A stretch of DNA of 64,000 nucleotides from Streptomyces sp. NRRL F-525 (GCF_000716605.1 NZ_JNXE01000012.1:1-64000); one strand, 5' to 3'; positions 43,057 to 54,422 are shown, counted from the stretch's first letter. Notes: generated by a model not told the origin, from the letters alone. Numbers and translations: made by a program.

Positions 43057-43923
43057 ATGCACATCGCCACGCTTGATCCAGGGGCTTCGGCGCTGGACTA
43101 CTACGGCTACGAATTGCGTCGCTATCGAGAAGCGGCTGGTCTCACCCAACGCCAGCTCGGCGTCATCATCAACTACACCGGGTCAATGATCGGTCAGATC
43201 GAGACCGCGAAGAAGTTGCCCACGCTGGAGTTCAGCAGGCAGGTCGACGCCGCGCTCAACACCGGTGGGCTGCTGACCCGGTTGCTCGACCTGGTGCTGC
43301 GCAGCCAACTCCCCGCGTGGTTCCGGCAGGTGGCCGAGTTGCAGACACGGGCTGTCGAGATCCTCAGCTTCGAGACGCACATGATCCACGGCCTCCTACA
43401 GACCGAGGCGTACGCGCGTGCCGTGCTCGGCGCGTTGGACCAGGGCAACCTCGACGACCGCACCGCAGTGCGGCTGGCTCGACAGAACATCTTCGAGAAG
43501 GAGGAGCCGCCCGTCTTCTGGGCGATCCTCAGCGAGTCCGCTCTGTACCAACAGATCGGTGGGCCCGAGGCGATGAGGGGTCAACTCGCGCGCCTGTTGG
43601 CATATGAGGACAACCCCCGAGTCAACATCCAGATCCTGCCGTTCGCGGTGGGAGCTCACGCGGGGCTACAAGGTTCGTTCGACCTCTATCGGTTCGAGAG
43701 CGACCCGACGATCGTCTACACGGAGGGCTATGGCGGCAGCGGGTATCCAACCGCCAACCCAGCCACCGTCAAGAAGTGCTCGCTCCGTTACGATCATCTC
43801 CAGGCTGCCGCTCTCTCCATCAAAGACTCGGCGAAGCTGATGCGGCGCGTAATGGAGGAACGTTATGGGGAACAACGCGATGCCGACGGGGACTCAGTGG
43901 CGGAAGTCCAGCTACAGCGGTGA
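43057..43923 (+). CDS. XRE-family regulator with DUF5753 (Scr1/WhiJ type)
   Basis: 288 aa from ATG 43057. GYELRRYREAAGLTQRQLGV is the Cro/CI-type HTH; IINYTGSMIGQIETAKKLP continues it. The C-terminal ~200 residues (HGLLQTEAYARAVL, QNIFEKEEPPVFWAILSES) are the DUF5753 sensor-like domain. Scr1-type regulators act with the coupled DUF397 protein in development or secondary metabolism control. The stop lies 59 bases beyond the start of that gene. Confidence 0.9.
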   Translation: MHIATLDPGASALDYYGYELRRYREAAGLTQRQLGVIINYTGSMIGQIETAKKLPTLEFSRQVDAALNTGGLLTRLLDLVLRSQLPAWFRQVAELQTRAVEILSFETHMIHGLLQTEAYARAVLGALDQGNLDDRTAVRLARQNIFEKEEPPVFWAILSESALYQQIGGPEAMRGQLARLLAYEDNPRVNIQILPFAVGAHAGLQGSFDLYRFESDPTIVYTEGYGGSGYPTANPATVKKCSLRYDHLQAAALSIKDSAKLMRRVMEERYGEQRDADGDSVAEVQLQR

Positions 43924-44089
43924 CGAGGGCGGCAACTGCATAGAGATCGCCGAAACCCCCTGCACCACCACCCCGAACACCCCCACTCTCGCCATCCGCG
44001 ACTCCAAGACCCCGGCGGGGCCGATCCTCACCCTCGGCCCCGCCGCGTTCACGACCTTCGTCAACTGGTCCGCTACGACGGCTGGTTGA
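43865..44089 (+). CDS. DUF397 protein
   Basis: 74 aa from ATG 43865, overlapping the XRE gene by 59 bases. The DUF397 pattern is present: WRKSSYSGDEGGNCIEIAE and IRDSKTPAGPILTL. These small proteins bind or modulate the paired Scr1-type regulator. Confidence 0.9.
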   Translation: MGNNAMPTGTQWRKSSYSGDEGGNCIEIAETPCTTTPNTPTLAIRDSKTPAGPILTLGPAAFTTFVNWSATTAG

Positions 44090-44966
44090 CCTCGAAGTAG
44101 TAGTCCTGGTCGAGGTCGGCAAGCAGGCCGATCCGTGTCGGGGTCCAGCCGAACCGCTCCCGGGTCAGCGTGCTCGTGCCTACCAGGTCGGACGCGACGT
44201 AGTGGCCCAGCCAGCCGAAGTGGGTCTCGGCCTCCTCGACCGGCACGCTTGTCACCGGTAGGTCCAGCCGCCTGCCGATGACCTCGGCGATCTCCCGTCC
44301 GGGTACGCCCTCGTCGTCGACCGCGTGCAGGACCGTGCCCGCCGGCGCGTTCTCCAGAGCCAGCCGGTACAGCACCGCCGCGTCGTCGCGGTGGACGGCG
44401 GCCCAGCGGGTGCTGCCGTCGCCGACGTACGCGGAGACGCCCTTGGCGCGGGCGATGTCGATCACGGCGGGGACGAAGGCGTGATCGCCCTCGCCGTGCA
44501 CCTGCGGAAGGCGGATCACCGAGACGCGGACGCCCCGCGCTGACGCCGCCAGGGCTGTGACCTCCGCGGGGAGGCGCGGCAGGTCGGGGCGTTCGGCGGG
44601 GTCGGGTACGTCGTCCTCGGTCCGGCCGTGGCTCATGACGGAGCTGAGGACGAAGGGGCGGTCCGAGCCGGAGAGCGCGCCGAACAGGGTTTTGGTCGCG
44701 CTCAGGTCCGTTGCCACGGAGGCCGCGTAGTTCGAGAAGTCGTGGATGAAGCCGGTGTGGATCACGCCGTCGGACGCCGACGCGCCCGCGCGCAGCGCGT
44801 CCAGGTCCTCCAGTGAACCCCGGTGCACCTCGGCCCCGGCCTTCGCGAGCCGGTCCGCCGACTCGTCGGAGCGGGCCAGGCCCAGCACTTGGTGTCCCGA
44901 GTCGAGCAGTTCGCGGACCACGGCACCGCCGACGAATCCGGTCGCTCCGGTGACGAAAACACGCAT
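44073..44966 (-). CDS. NAD(P)-dependent epimerase/reductase (extended SDR)
   Basis: 297 aa from ATG 44966. MRVFVTGATGFVGGAVVREL is the TGxxGxxG motif; IRLPQVHGEGDHAFVP and VLSSVMSHG follow. It resembles the extended SDR group, but the YxxxK is not obvious. It overlaps the DUF397 gene end by 17 bases (convergent) and is divergent from the LysR gene, its probable regulator. Confidence 0.83.
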   Translation of the reverse strand: MRVFVTGATGFVGGAVVRELLDSGHQVLGLARSDESADRLAKAGAEVHRGSLEDLDALRAGASASDGVIHTGFIHDFSNYAASVATDLSATKTLFGALSGSDRPFVLSSVMSHGRTEDDVPDPAERPDLPRLPAEVTALAASARGVRVSVIRLPQVHGEGDHAFVPAVIDIARAKGVSAYVGDGSTRWAAVHRDDAAVLYRLALENAPAGTVLHAVDDEGVPGREIAEVIGRRLDLPVTSVPVEEAETHFGWLGHYVASDLVGTSTLTRERFGWTPTRIGLLADLDQDYYFEVNQPS

Positions 44967-45105
44967 GACGAAATCACCCCAGGTGGGTTGGGAAGTGGTG
45001 TGCTTCCAGCCTGCGCTCGCCGCACCCCGCCCGTCCAAGACCGACTCCGGAAGACGTGATTCATTTCCGGTATCAGCGCAGCTCGTACCGTCGTACAGTC
45101 GAAGG

Positions 45106-47317
<2,212 letters not shown>

Positions 47318-47318
47318 C

Positions 47319-47332
47319 TAGAACCCGTTATT
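47319..47332. promoter_or_regulatory. KstR-like operator 2
   Basis: TAGAACCCGTTATT matches TNNAACNNGTTNNA in all but the last base and lies about 50 bases upstream of the P450 start. Two related sites in one divergent promoter make KstR-type control likely. Confidence 0.6.
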
Positions 47333-47382
47333 ACCTTCACGACACATTCCTGATGGGCCGTCAGAATCAGGCTGGAGTACCC

Positions 47383-48618
47383 ATGCCCTGTCCAGCTCTC
47401 CCCGAGGGGTTCGACCTCACCGACCCGGACCTGCTCCACCACCGCGTCCCGCTCCCGGAGTTCGCCGAACTGCGCGCGGCCGAACCGGTGCGCTGGATCC
47501 AACAGCCCCTCAACATCGCGGGGTTCCAGGACGAGGGCTACTGGGCCGTGACCCGGCACGCCGACGTCCGGTACGTCTCCACGCATCCGGAGATCTTCTC
47601 CTCGACGCTCAACACGGCGATCATCCGCTTCGGCGAGCACATGACGCGCGAGTCGATCGACGTCCAGCGGCTGATCCTGCTCAACATGGACCCGCCCGAG
47701 CACACCCGCGTCCGCCAGATCGTCCAACGAGGCTTCACACCAAGGGCGATCCGCGCCCTGGAGGAACGCCTGCGCGACCGGGCCCACTCGATCGTGGCGG
47801 GCGCCCGCGCCCACCCCGGCCCCTTCGACTTCGTCACCGAGGTCGCCTGCGAACTGCCCCTCCAGGCCATCGCCGAACTCATCGGCATCCCGCAGGAGGA
47901 CCGCGTCAAGATCTTCGAGTGGTCCAACAAGATGATCGCGTACGACGATCCCGAGTACGCCATCACGGAGCAGGTCGGCGCCGAGTCCGCCGCCGAACTC
48001 ATCGCCTACGCCATGGGCATGGCCGCCGAGCGCAAGCAGTGCCCGGCCCACGACATCGTCAGCACGCTGGTCGCCGCCGAGGACGAGGGCAACCTGAACT
48101 CCGACGAGTTCGGCTTCTTCGTGCTGATGCTCTCGGTGGCCGGAAACGAGACCACCCGCAACGCCATCACCCACGGCATGCACGCGTTCCTCACCCACCC
48201 CGAGCAGTGGGAGCTGTACAAGCGGGAGCGCCCGTCGACCGCCGCCGAGGAGATCGTCCGCTGGGCGACCCCGGTCAACGCCTTCCAGCGGACGGCGACC
48301 CAGGACACCGAGCTGGGCGGCAAGTTGATCAGGAAGGGCGACCGGGTCGGTATCTTCTACGCCTCGGCCAACCACGACCCCGAGGTCTTCGAGAACCCGG
48401 ACCAGTTCGACGTCATGCGCGACCCGAACCCGCACCTGGGCTTCGGCGGCGGAGGCCCGCACTACTGCCTCGGCAAGTCCCTGGCGGTGCTCGAAATCGA
48501 CCTGATCTTCAACGCGATCGCGGACGCGATGCCCAACCTGACGCTGACGGGCGACCCGCGCCGGCTGCGCTCCGCGTGGATCAACGGGGTCAAAGAGCTT
48601 CAGGTGACCGCCGGTTGA
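47383..48618 (+). CDS. CYP125-like cytochrome P450 (steroid C26-hydroxylase family)
   Basis: 411 aa from ATG 47383. I-helix SVAGNETTRNAITHGM, K-helix EEIVRWATPVNAFQRTA and heme loop FGGGGPHYCLGKSLA. The AGNETTRN, DEIVRWATPV-type, and RLRSAWINGVKELQV segments follow closely those of CYP125, the mycobacterial cholesterol 26-hydroxylase. It likely starts sterol side-chain oxidation. Divergent from the thiolase; terminated by a strong hairpin. Confidence 0.9.
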   Translation: MPCPALPEGFDLTDPDLLHHRVPLPEFAELRAAEPVRWIQQPLNIAGFQDEGYWAVTRHADVRYVSTHPEIFSSTLNTAIIRFGEHMTRESIDVQRLILLNMDPPEHTRVRQIVQRGFTPRAIRALEERLRDRAHSIVAGARAHPGPFDFVTEVACELPLQAIAELIGIPQEDRVKIFEWSNKMIAYDDPEYAITEQVGAESAAELIAYAMGMAAERKQCPAHDIVSTLVAAEDEGNLNSDEFGFFVLMLSVAGNETTRNAITHGMHAFLTHPEQWELYKRERPSTAAEEIVRWATPVNAFQRTATQDTELGGKLIRKGDRVGIFYASANHDPEVFENPDQFDVMRDPNPHLGFGGGGPHYCLGKSLAVLEIDLIFNAIADAMPNLTLTGDPRRLRSAWINGVKELQVTAG

Positions 48619-48644
48619 GGTGACCCCGGTCGACCTCACAGCTC

Positions 48645-48674
48645 GGGCCGGCGGCATCCCGGCGCCGCCGGCCC
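48645..48674. terminator. Bidirectional hairpin terminator
   Basis: GGGCCGGCGGC (48645-48655) and GCCGCCGGCCC (48664-48674), a perfect 11-bp stem with an 8-base loop between the convergent P450 and TerD genes. Confidence 0.8.
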
Positions 48675-48704
48675 GTCCCCTGCTCATGTCCGCAAAGCTG
48701 TCGC

Positions 48705-49289
48705 TTACTTCCGTACGGCGAACTTCATCAGTTCCCGCTCGTCCCCCTGCTTGATGTTGCCGGTCTCGTTGATGACCTGGAGCTTCCAACTCCCGCCCTC
48801 GCGGATCGCCTTGGCGACCGCGCAGCCGTTGTGGTCGCTGAGCAGGTTGGGCCAGATCTCGGCCACCTGCTGGGTGCTGCCGCCCGTGGCGTCGTAGACC
48901 TTGAAGGCGATGTTGCGGGCCTTCCGGAAGGAACTGCCCTTCTTGTAGGCGGCGGCGACGAAGACGATCGACGTGATGTTGCCGGGTATCCGCGCGAGGT
49001 CGACGGTCACCGTCTCGTCGTCGCCCTCGCCCTTGCCGGTCTGGTTGTCACCGCTGTGCACCAGCGAGCCGTTGCCCAGTGGGTCCACGGAGTCGAGGCC
49101 CGCGAGCCGTACCGGGTCCTGGCCCTGCATCGCGATGGCGATCAGGTCGAGGTCCGTACCGGCCTTCTGGCGCAGCTTCCCGACGAAGCCGCCGCTGCTG
49201 CCGACGGTCGGGTCCCAGGACGCCCCGATCTCCAGATGGGTCACTCCGTCCAGATCCGCCGGACCGTCTTCCTTCGTGAGCGTGATCAT
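48705..49289 (-). CDS. TerD-family protein
   Basis: 194 aa. THLEIGASWDPTVGS, AGTDLDLIAIAMQ, LVHSGDNQTGKGEGDDETVTVDL and GSWKLQVINETG fit the TerD fold, which binds calcium through acidic loops. TerD proteins are linked to tellurite resistance and stress response and to phage resistance gene sets. No other ter genes are adjacent. Confidence 0.85.
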   Translation of the reverse strand: MITLTKEDGPADLDGVTHLEIGASWDPTVGSSGGFVGKLRQKAGTDLDLIAIAMQGQDPVRLAGLDSVDPLGNGSLVHSGDNQTGKGEGDDETVTVDLARIPGNITSIVFVAAAYKKGSSFRKARNIAFKVYDATGGSTQQVAEIWPNLLSDHNGCAVAKAIREGGSWKLQVINETGNIKQGDERELMKFAVRK

Positions 49290-49356
49290 GCGTGATCGAT
49301 CCTCTTGATCGTGGGACTCAGACGCACGAATTCTGCCCTCTTGACCGGCCTTTGGG

Positions 49357-50049
49357 CTACTCCCGGCCAGATGCGGTCATCGCGAACACTCCGGCGGCCA
49401 GGGCCGCGAGCAGGAGTGGGTAGCGCAGGCCGTGGTGCAGAGTGAGCCAGGCGCCCAGGAACGCGCCCGCGACCATGCCGACGACCGCGAGGCCGCGGCG
49501 GAGCGAACCGGGGCCCCAGCCGTTGCCCGCGACCGAGTCGGCGACCAGTGCGGTCAGGGTCGACGTCAGGACCGTGGTGGTCGAGATGTCGGCGACCTTG
49601 AGCGTGCGGACCGCCGCGTTGCGCAGCCCCATCGCGAAGGCGGTGAGGGCGATGAGGGGGTAGGTGGTGGCATGGTCCCCCGGTGCGGCGAAGGCGATGA
49701 CGGCCGCCACACCCACCAGTACGGCCTCCGCGCCGAGACTCACCCGGGCCCACTTGCGCCGCGACCCGGTGTCCATCCGTACCGAGATCCGGCCCCCGGC
49801 CACCACACCCACGAGGAAGGCGCCGAGCGAGGTGAGGTTGTGGAACACCGAGAACCCGGGCGCCCCGGCGGCGGCGAAGCCCAGCACCACCACATTGCCG
49901 GTCATGTTCGCGACGAAGACATGCCCGAGGCCCAGATAACTGACCGCGTCGATGAGCCCGCTGACCACGGTCAGCCCCAGCAGCACGGCCACCAGCCGCA
50001 CCCCGCGCGCTTCGGGATCGTAGGACTGGGGTGGTGTGTTCTCGGCCAT
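49357..50049 (-). CDS. DUF1275/YoaK-family membrane protein
   Basis: 230 aa from ATG 50049, about six membrane segments. GLIDAVSYLGLGHVFVANMTGNVV is the family hallmark. Function unknown; a transporter-like role has been suggested. Confidence 0.88.
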   Translation of the reverse strand: MAENTPPQSYDPEARGVRLVAVLLGLTVVSGLIDAVSYLGLGHVFVANMTGNVVVLGFAAAGAPGFSVFHNLTSLGAFLVGVVAGGRISVRMDTGSRRKWARVSLGAEAVLVGVAAVIAFAAPGDHATTYPLIALTAFAMGLRNAAVRTLKVADISTTTVLTSTLTALVADSVAGNGWGPGSLRRGLAVVGMVAGAFLGAWLTLHHGLRYPLLLAALAAGVFAMTASGRE

Positions 50050-50061
50050 GAACGCAATGTA

Positions 50062-50093
50062 GCGGCGGCCCCCGGTGTGCCGGGGGCCGCCGC
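50062..50093 (-). terminator. Hairpin terminator of the transglycosylase gene
   Basis: A perfect 14-bp stem, GCGGCGGCCCCCGG (50062-50075) and its complement (50080-50093) with TGTG loop, downstream of the minus-strand transglycosylase and just before the YoaK start. Confidence 0.8.
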
Positions 50094-50120
50094 TGTGTGG
50101 TGCGTGTGTGGAGCCGGTGA

Positions 50121-50537
50121 TCAGTACCAGCCGTTGGACTGCCAGAAGTTCCAGGCGGCCGCGGGGCTGCCGTAGCGGGAGTTCATGTAGTCCAGGCCCC
50201 ACTTGATCTGGGTGGCGGCGTTGGTCTTCCAGTCGGAGCCGGCCGAGGCCATCTTCGAGCCCGGGAGGGCCTGGACCAGGCCGTAGGCGCCGGAGGAGGA
50301 GTTCGTGGCGGTGACGTTCCAGCCGCTCTCGTGCTCGACGATCTTGCTGAACGCGTTGTACTGCGCGGCGCTCGGGATCATCTTGTGCGCGATCGACTGA
50401 GCGGAGGAGGCGGAGGTCGTCGCGGCCTGGGCGGGAGCCGAGGTCAGCACGAGACCGGTGGTGGCGGCGGCCAGAGCGGCGGCGGTCAGGGCCTTCTTCG
50501 GGGAGGCGATGCGAGCGACGATGCGGGAGACGGACAC
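50121..50537 (-). CDS. Secreted lytic transglycosylase, SLT type
   Basis: 138 aa from GTG 50537. The signal peptide reads SPKKALTAAALAAATTG, ending near QAATTSASS. The mature ~85 residues form a compact SLT-like domain: FSKIVEHESGWNVTATNSSS (catalytic Glu in HESGW), GAYGLVQALPGSKMAS and YMNSRYGSPAAAWNFW. It trims peptidoglycan outside the cell. Long upstream leader suggests leader-dependent control. Confidence 0.86.
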   Translation of the reverse strand: MSVSRIVARIASPKKALTAAALAAATTGLVLTSAPAQAATTSASSAQSIAHKMIPSAAQYNAFSKIVEHESGWNVTATNSSSGAYGLVQALPGSKMASAGSDWKTNAATQIKWGLDYMNSRYGSPAAAWNFWQSNGWY

Positions 50538-50901
50538 GGAGAACCTGTTTCTTCGGGGACAGAGGCGTCGTACGCCTGCCGGTGTCACGCGGTGCGCGGC
50601 GGGGGCAATGCGTCGGCGCCGAGGCCCGTGAGGACTCGTCGGCGCCGTGCGACTGCTCCAGAGAAACACTCTCGATCCGTGTCCGCAAAGACCCCTTTTA
50701 CTAGTTGTGGTCGCATGTGGGTGAAAGATGAACTGTGTGACGTGGCTCTCAAACCCCAGGTCAGAGGGCGTTTGGGACGCGTACATGTCATGCCTAAACA
50801 CTACTAATCCCAGTAGTTCGTGACATGGGTCATGTGGGCCGCTTCACCACCTCTGTGACGGCCGGTGCGCGCCGCCTCACACAGGGGTTAGATTTCTGGC
50901 C
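50538..50901. other. Long divergent intergenic region / possible 5' leader
   Basis: 364 bases without a gene between the transglycosylase (minus) and the kinase-like gene (plus). It has a 9-bp inverted repeat, CGGCGCCGA (50614-50622) with TCGGCGCCG (50639-50647), and a smaller dyad ACTACT/AGTAGT (50800-50817). A lower-GC stretch at 50690-50760 may hold promoters. The hairpin fits a leader RNA of the transglycosylase transcript. I cannot match it to a known riboswitch. Confidence 0.45.
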
Positions 50902-51567
50902 ATGCCAGCCACGGGGAAGCTGATCGGTTCCGGCCGTACCGCCGACGTCTACGAGATCGACGAGGCGTGGGTGCTGCGCCGCAATCGCGAGGACTGGGGG
51001 GACGCGGCGGCCGAGGGCGCGGTGATGGAGCATGTGCGGGCCCACGGCTATCCCGTGCCCCGGGTGCGGCCGGGCGACTCGCGCACCGAACTGGTCATGG
51101 AACGGCTGAGCGGGCCCACCATGGTGGAGGCGATCGTCGCGGGCACGATCGACACGGTGGAGGCGGGGACCGTACTCGCTTCTCTGCTACGGCAGCTGCA
51201 CGCGGTCCCCGGTCGGCGCCCCGGCACCCGCGTGCTCCACCTCGACCTCCACCCGGAGAACGTGCTGCTCACCCCGGACGGCCCGCGCGTCATCGACTGG
51301 GCCACGGCGGAGGACGGCGACCCCGGGCTGGACTGGGGGCTCTCCGCGATCATCCTCGCCCAGGTCGCCGTGGACGACGACCAGCCGGTCGCCGGACCGG
51401 CCCGCGCGCTGCTCGTCTCGCTGCTCGCGGATCCGTCAGGGCTCACGGGGGAGGGGCTGGCCGAGGCGCGGCGGAGGCGGGCGGTCAATCCGACGATGAC
51501 TGCGCGTGAGGTCGAACTGCTCGGTGTCGCGGCGGAGTTGGTGCGGTCGGTCGCGCTTCTGCCGTAG
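50902..51567 (+). CDS. APH/choline-kinase-like phosphotransferase
   Basis: 221 aa from ATG 50902. VLHLDLHPENVLLTPDGPRVIDWATA is the HxDxHxxN...D catalytic and metal-binding loop of the aminoglycoside-phosphotransferase fold. It is short, about 60-70 residues less than most APH enzymes. It phosphorylates a small molecule of unknown kind. It converges with, and overlaps by 83 bases, the XRE gene. Confidence 0.82.
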   Translation: MPATGKLIGSGRTADVYEIDEAWVLRRNREDWGDAAAEGAVMEHVRAHGYPVPRVRPGDSRTELVMERLSGPTMVEAIVAGTIDTVEAGTVLASLLRQLHAVPGRRPGTRVLHLDLHPENVLLTPDGPRVIDWATAEDGDPGLDWGLSAIILAQVAVDDDQPVAGPARALLVSLLADPSGLTGEGLAEARRRRAVNPTMTAREVELLGVAAELVRSVALLP

Positions 51568-52387
51568 CGGCGGAGGAGGCCAGGAGGGCGAGCTTGTCCG
51601 CCGCGTCGGTGCCCGGGTCCGGGTGGTAGATGACGAGGGTCCGGCCCGGGGCCCCGTCGATGCTCAGGCGCTCGCGGTTCAGGTGGAGGGCGCCGACCTG
51701 GGGGTGGTCGAGGTACTTGGGCGCGGCCTCGCAGGACTGGACGTCGTGGCGGGCCCAGAGCCGGCTGAACAGGGGGCTGGCGAGGGAGAGTTCGCCGACC
51801 AGCTCGATGAACCGGGGGTCGTCGGTGTCGGTGCCGACCGCCTCGCGGAAGGCGGCGACGATGCCTCCGCTGGAGTTCTCCCACTGCGGGTGGAGCGCCT
51901 GCTCGGCGGGGTCGAGGAACAGCGACCGCAGGCGGTTGGCGCCCGCCGTGAAGCGCGGTGACAGGGCGGTCGCGAGGGCGTTGGCGGCGAGGACGTCGAA
52001 GTAGCGGCCCTCGACCAGGGCCGGCAGCGGGAGCGTCGTGAGCAGCTTGGCGATGCTGGGCGGGACCGTCTCCCTGCGGCGCTGCGGGCGGGCGCGCTGC
52101 CTGCGGGGGCCGTCGGCGCCGAGGCGCAGCAGGTGGGCCGTCGCGGTGGCGTCGAGCCGCAGCACGCGGGCGATGGCTTCGAGGACCTGCGCGGACGGGT
52201 TGCGGTCGCGGCCCTGCTCAAGGCGCAGGTAGTAGTCGGCGCTGATACCGGCCAGCATCGCGACCTCCTCGCGGCGCAGGCCCGGCACCCGCCGTACCCC
52301 GTAGACCGGGATACCGGCCTGTTCGGGCGTGACGAGTTCACGGCGGGCGCGCACGTACTCGCCCAGCAGGTTCGGTTCGTCGGCCAT
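51485..52387 (-). CDS. XRE-family regulator with MmyB-like ligand domain
   Basis: 300 aa from ATG 52387. VPGLRREEVAMLAGISADYYLRLEQGRDRNPS is the HTH of the MmyB/XRE-type family; the C-terminal half (AGANRLRSLFLDPAEQALHP, HPQVGALHLNRERLSI) is the MmyB ligand-binding domain. Such regulators are widely found divergently next to oxidoreductase or hydrolase genes; here a hydrolase gene is divergent. Confidence 0.88.
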   Translation of the reverse strand: MADEPNLLGEYVRARRELVTPEQAGIPVYGVRRVPGLRREEVAMLAGISADYYLRLEQGRDRNPSAQVLEAIARVLRLDATATAHLLRLGADGPRRQRARPQRRRETVPPSIAKLLTTLPLPALVEGRYFDVLAANALATALSPRFTAGANRLRSLFLDPAEQALHPQWENSSGGIVAAFREAVGTDTDDPRFIELVGELSLASPLFSRLWARHDVQSCEAAPKYLDHPQVGALHLNRERLSIDGAPGRTLVIYHPDPGTDAADKLALLASSAATAEARPTAPTPPRHRAVRPHAQSSSD

Positions 52388-52559
52388 CTCGTCACTGTAG
52401 ATCGGGCGGGTGGGGGGCTGCCTGGTCCTGTCACCCCCAGGGTCGGCGGGGCCCTGGTTGGGGTGCGGGGCGGGCGGCAGCGTCGGCGGTGGCCGGTCGA
52501 GAGCCGACCTAAGGCGTGCTGATCAGTGACGCCGGCCACCACACCATGGAGCGACAAGC

Positions 52560-53285
52560 ATGTCCACATATCTGCTGGTACACGGCGCCTGGCACAGCGG
52601 GCGGGCCTGGGACCGGGTGGTCCCGCTGCTGACGGCGGCCGGGCACCGGGTGTTCGCGCCGTCCCTCACCGGTTACGGCGACAAGGCGGGGCTGCTCGGC
52701 CCCGAGGTGGGTCTCGACACGCACGTCGACGACGTCGTCGGGCTGATCACCGAGGAGGGCCTCACCGATGTGGTCCTGGTCGGGCACAGTTACGCGGGGC
52801 TGGTCGTCTCGGGCGCGGCCAACCGGCTCCCGGACCGGATCGCCCAGCTCGTCTACCTGGACGCGATGGTCCCGGTGGACGGCGAGCGCGCGACCGACAT
52901 CCTGCCGGTGACCCAGGTCCTGATCGACATGGCCGCGCAGTCCGACACTCCCTGGCGGATTCCGCCGCTGCCCGAACTCCCGCCGCCCGGGGGCCTGTTC
53001 GGGGTCACCGACCCGGCGGACATCGCCTGGCTGCGCACGATGGTCTCCGACCAGTCGGCGCTCTGCCTCCAGCAGCCCGTCCACCTGGACAACCCCGCCG
53101 CGAACGCGATCCCCCGCACGCACATCCACTGCGTGGGCAGCGAACCGGAGGGCTTCGAGCGCAGGCCCGTCCCCGCTATCCAGCCCAACGGCACCCCGGC
53201 ACAGGTGTGGGAGCTGGAGACCGGCCACGACTGCATGATCACCAAGCCCGCCGAACTCACCGACCTGCTCCTCAAGTTGGGCTGA
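52560..53285 (+). CDS. Alpha/beta hydrolase
   Basis: 241 aa from ATG 52560. YLLVHGAWHSGRAWDRVVP (HG oxyanion motif) and VLVGHSYAGLVVSGAANR, nucleophile Ser in GHSYAG, with Asp/His C-terminal (GHDCMI). Likely an esterase; probable target of the divergent XRE regulator. Confidence 0.88.
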   Translation: MSTYLLVHGAWHSGRAWDRVVPLLTAAGHRVFAPSLTGYGDKAGLLGPEVGLDTHVDDVVGLITEEGLTDVVLVGHSYAGLVVSGAANRLPDRIAQLVYLDAMVPVDGERATDILPVTQVLIDMAAQSDTPWRIPPLPELPPPGGLFGVTDPADIAWLRTMVSDQSALCLQQPVHLDNPAANAIPRTHIHCVGSEPEGFERRPVPAIQPNGTPAQVWELETGHDCMITKPAELTDLLLKLG

Positions 53286-53297
53286 ACCCGCCGGGCC

Positions 53298-54422
53298 TCA
53301 GACCCGCACCGGCGCGGGCACCCCCGTCGGCTGGCACAGCACGAGCGCCAGGTCGTCGGTGGGCGGCCCGCCGGTGTGGGCGAGCAGCCGCTCGTACAGC
53401 GCGTGCAGGGCCGCGTCCGGCGTCGGCTCGCTCAGGGCCGTGGCGGACTCGGTGAGGAGGGCGAACGGGGTGCCGTCCGGGGCGCGGGACTCGGTGAGGC
53501 CGTCCGTGTAGAGGAGGAGCCGGTCACCGGGCTGGAGCCGGACCCGGTACTGCCGCGGCTCCGGGTGCAGGCCCAACGGCAGGGCGGGCACCCGGGGTTC
53601 GAGCAGTTCCAGCCGCTGCCCGGAGCGAAGAGGCGCCGGATGACCGCAGTTGACCAGCCGCACCTCACCCGGCCCGAACTCCACCAGCACCGCCGTGACG
53701 AAGTCCTCCGGGGCGAGATGCGGAGAGAGCCGGGCGTCGATCCCCTTCGCGAGGGTGGTCAAATCCGGGGCGGTGTAAGCGAGTTCGCGAAACGCGGTGA
53801 CCGTGTCGGACGCCGTACGCAGCGCGTCCAGCCCATGTCCGCGCGCGTCCCCGACCAGCACCCGCAGGCCGTACGGCGTCACCGCGAGGTCGTACAGATC
53901 GCCGCCGACGGACGACTCACGGCTCGCGCAGTGGTACCGGGTGGAGACGTGCGTGCCGGACAGGGTGCGGGAGAGGGGCCGCAGGATCGCCTCCTGCGTG
54001 ATCCGGGCCACCTCCCGCGCCTCCGCGAGCCGCTCCCGCAACCGCCCCCGCTGCCACGCCCCGTACACACTGCACGCGCACCCCAGCAGCAGCCCGCCCC
54101 ACCGGACGGCGAACCCGGCACTCACCTGCGTCCCGGCGCCGAGCCCCGCCGCGAGCGCGAGCAGGACCGTCCAGCAACTGACGAGAAACGTACGCCGGGC
54201 ACCGAGAAACGCCGCGGCCATCAAGGGCCCGATCGCCAGCAACGGCAGGATCGGCTGCACCCGCCCGATCAGCAGGCCGGGCGCGGCCGCGAGCAGACAG
54301 CCGACGGGGGCGACGAGAAAGCCCATCGGGCCGGCGAGGAACCCCGCCGGTGCCTTGCGGAATCCCGCCCGTACCGTGCGGGCACCCATCGGCACCCTGC
54401 GGACTCGGCGTCTCCCATCCAT
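53298..54422 (-). CDS. Membrane PP2C (SpoIIE-type) phosphatase
   Basis: 374 aa from ATG 54422; GTG 54431, TTG 54473 and ATG 54389 are alternatives with no clear ribosome site. Four to five hydrophobic stretches in the first ~130 residues anchor it in the membrane. The cytoplasmic part is SpoIIE-like: SSVGGDLYDLAVTPYGLRVLVGDARGHG, VEFGPGEVRLVNCGHPAPLR and DRLLLYTDGLTESR. It dephosphorylates a Ser/Thr protein, typically an anti-anti-sigma factor; no partner lies nearby. Confidence 0.83.
   Translation of the reverse strand: MDGRRRVRRVPMGARTVRAGFRKAPAGFLAGPMGFLVAPVGCLLAAAPGLLIGRVQPILPLLAIGPLMAAAFLGARRTFLVSCWTVLLALAAGLGAGTQVSAGFAVRWGGLLLGCACSVYGAWQRGRLRERLAEAREVARITQEAILRPLSRTLSGTHVSTRYHCASRESSVGGDLYDLAVTPYGLRVLVGDARGHGLDALRTASDTVTAFRELAYTAPDLTTLAKGIDARLSPHLAPEDFVTAVLVEFGPGEVRLVNCGHPAPLRSGQRLELLEPRVPALPLGLHPEPRQYRVRLQPGDRLLLYTDGLTESRAPDGTPFALLTESATALSEPTPDAALHALYERLLAHTGGPPTDDLALVLCQPTGVPAPVRV

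Noticed and set aside
50538-50901. c-di-AMP (ydaO) riboswitch
   Set aside because: The characteristic conserved blocks could not be found by eye.
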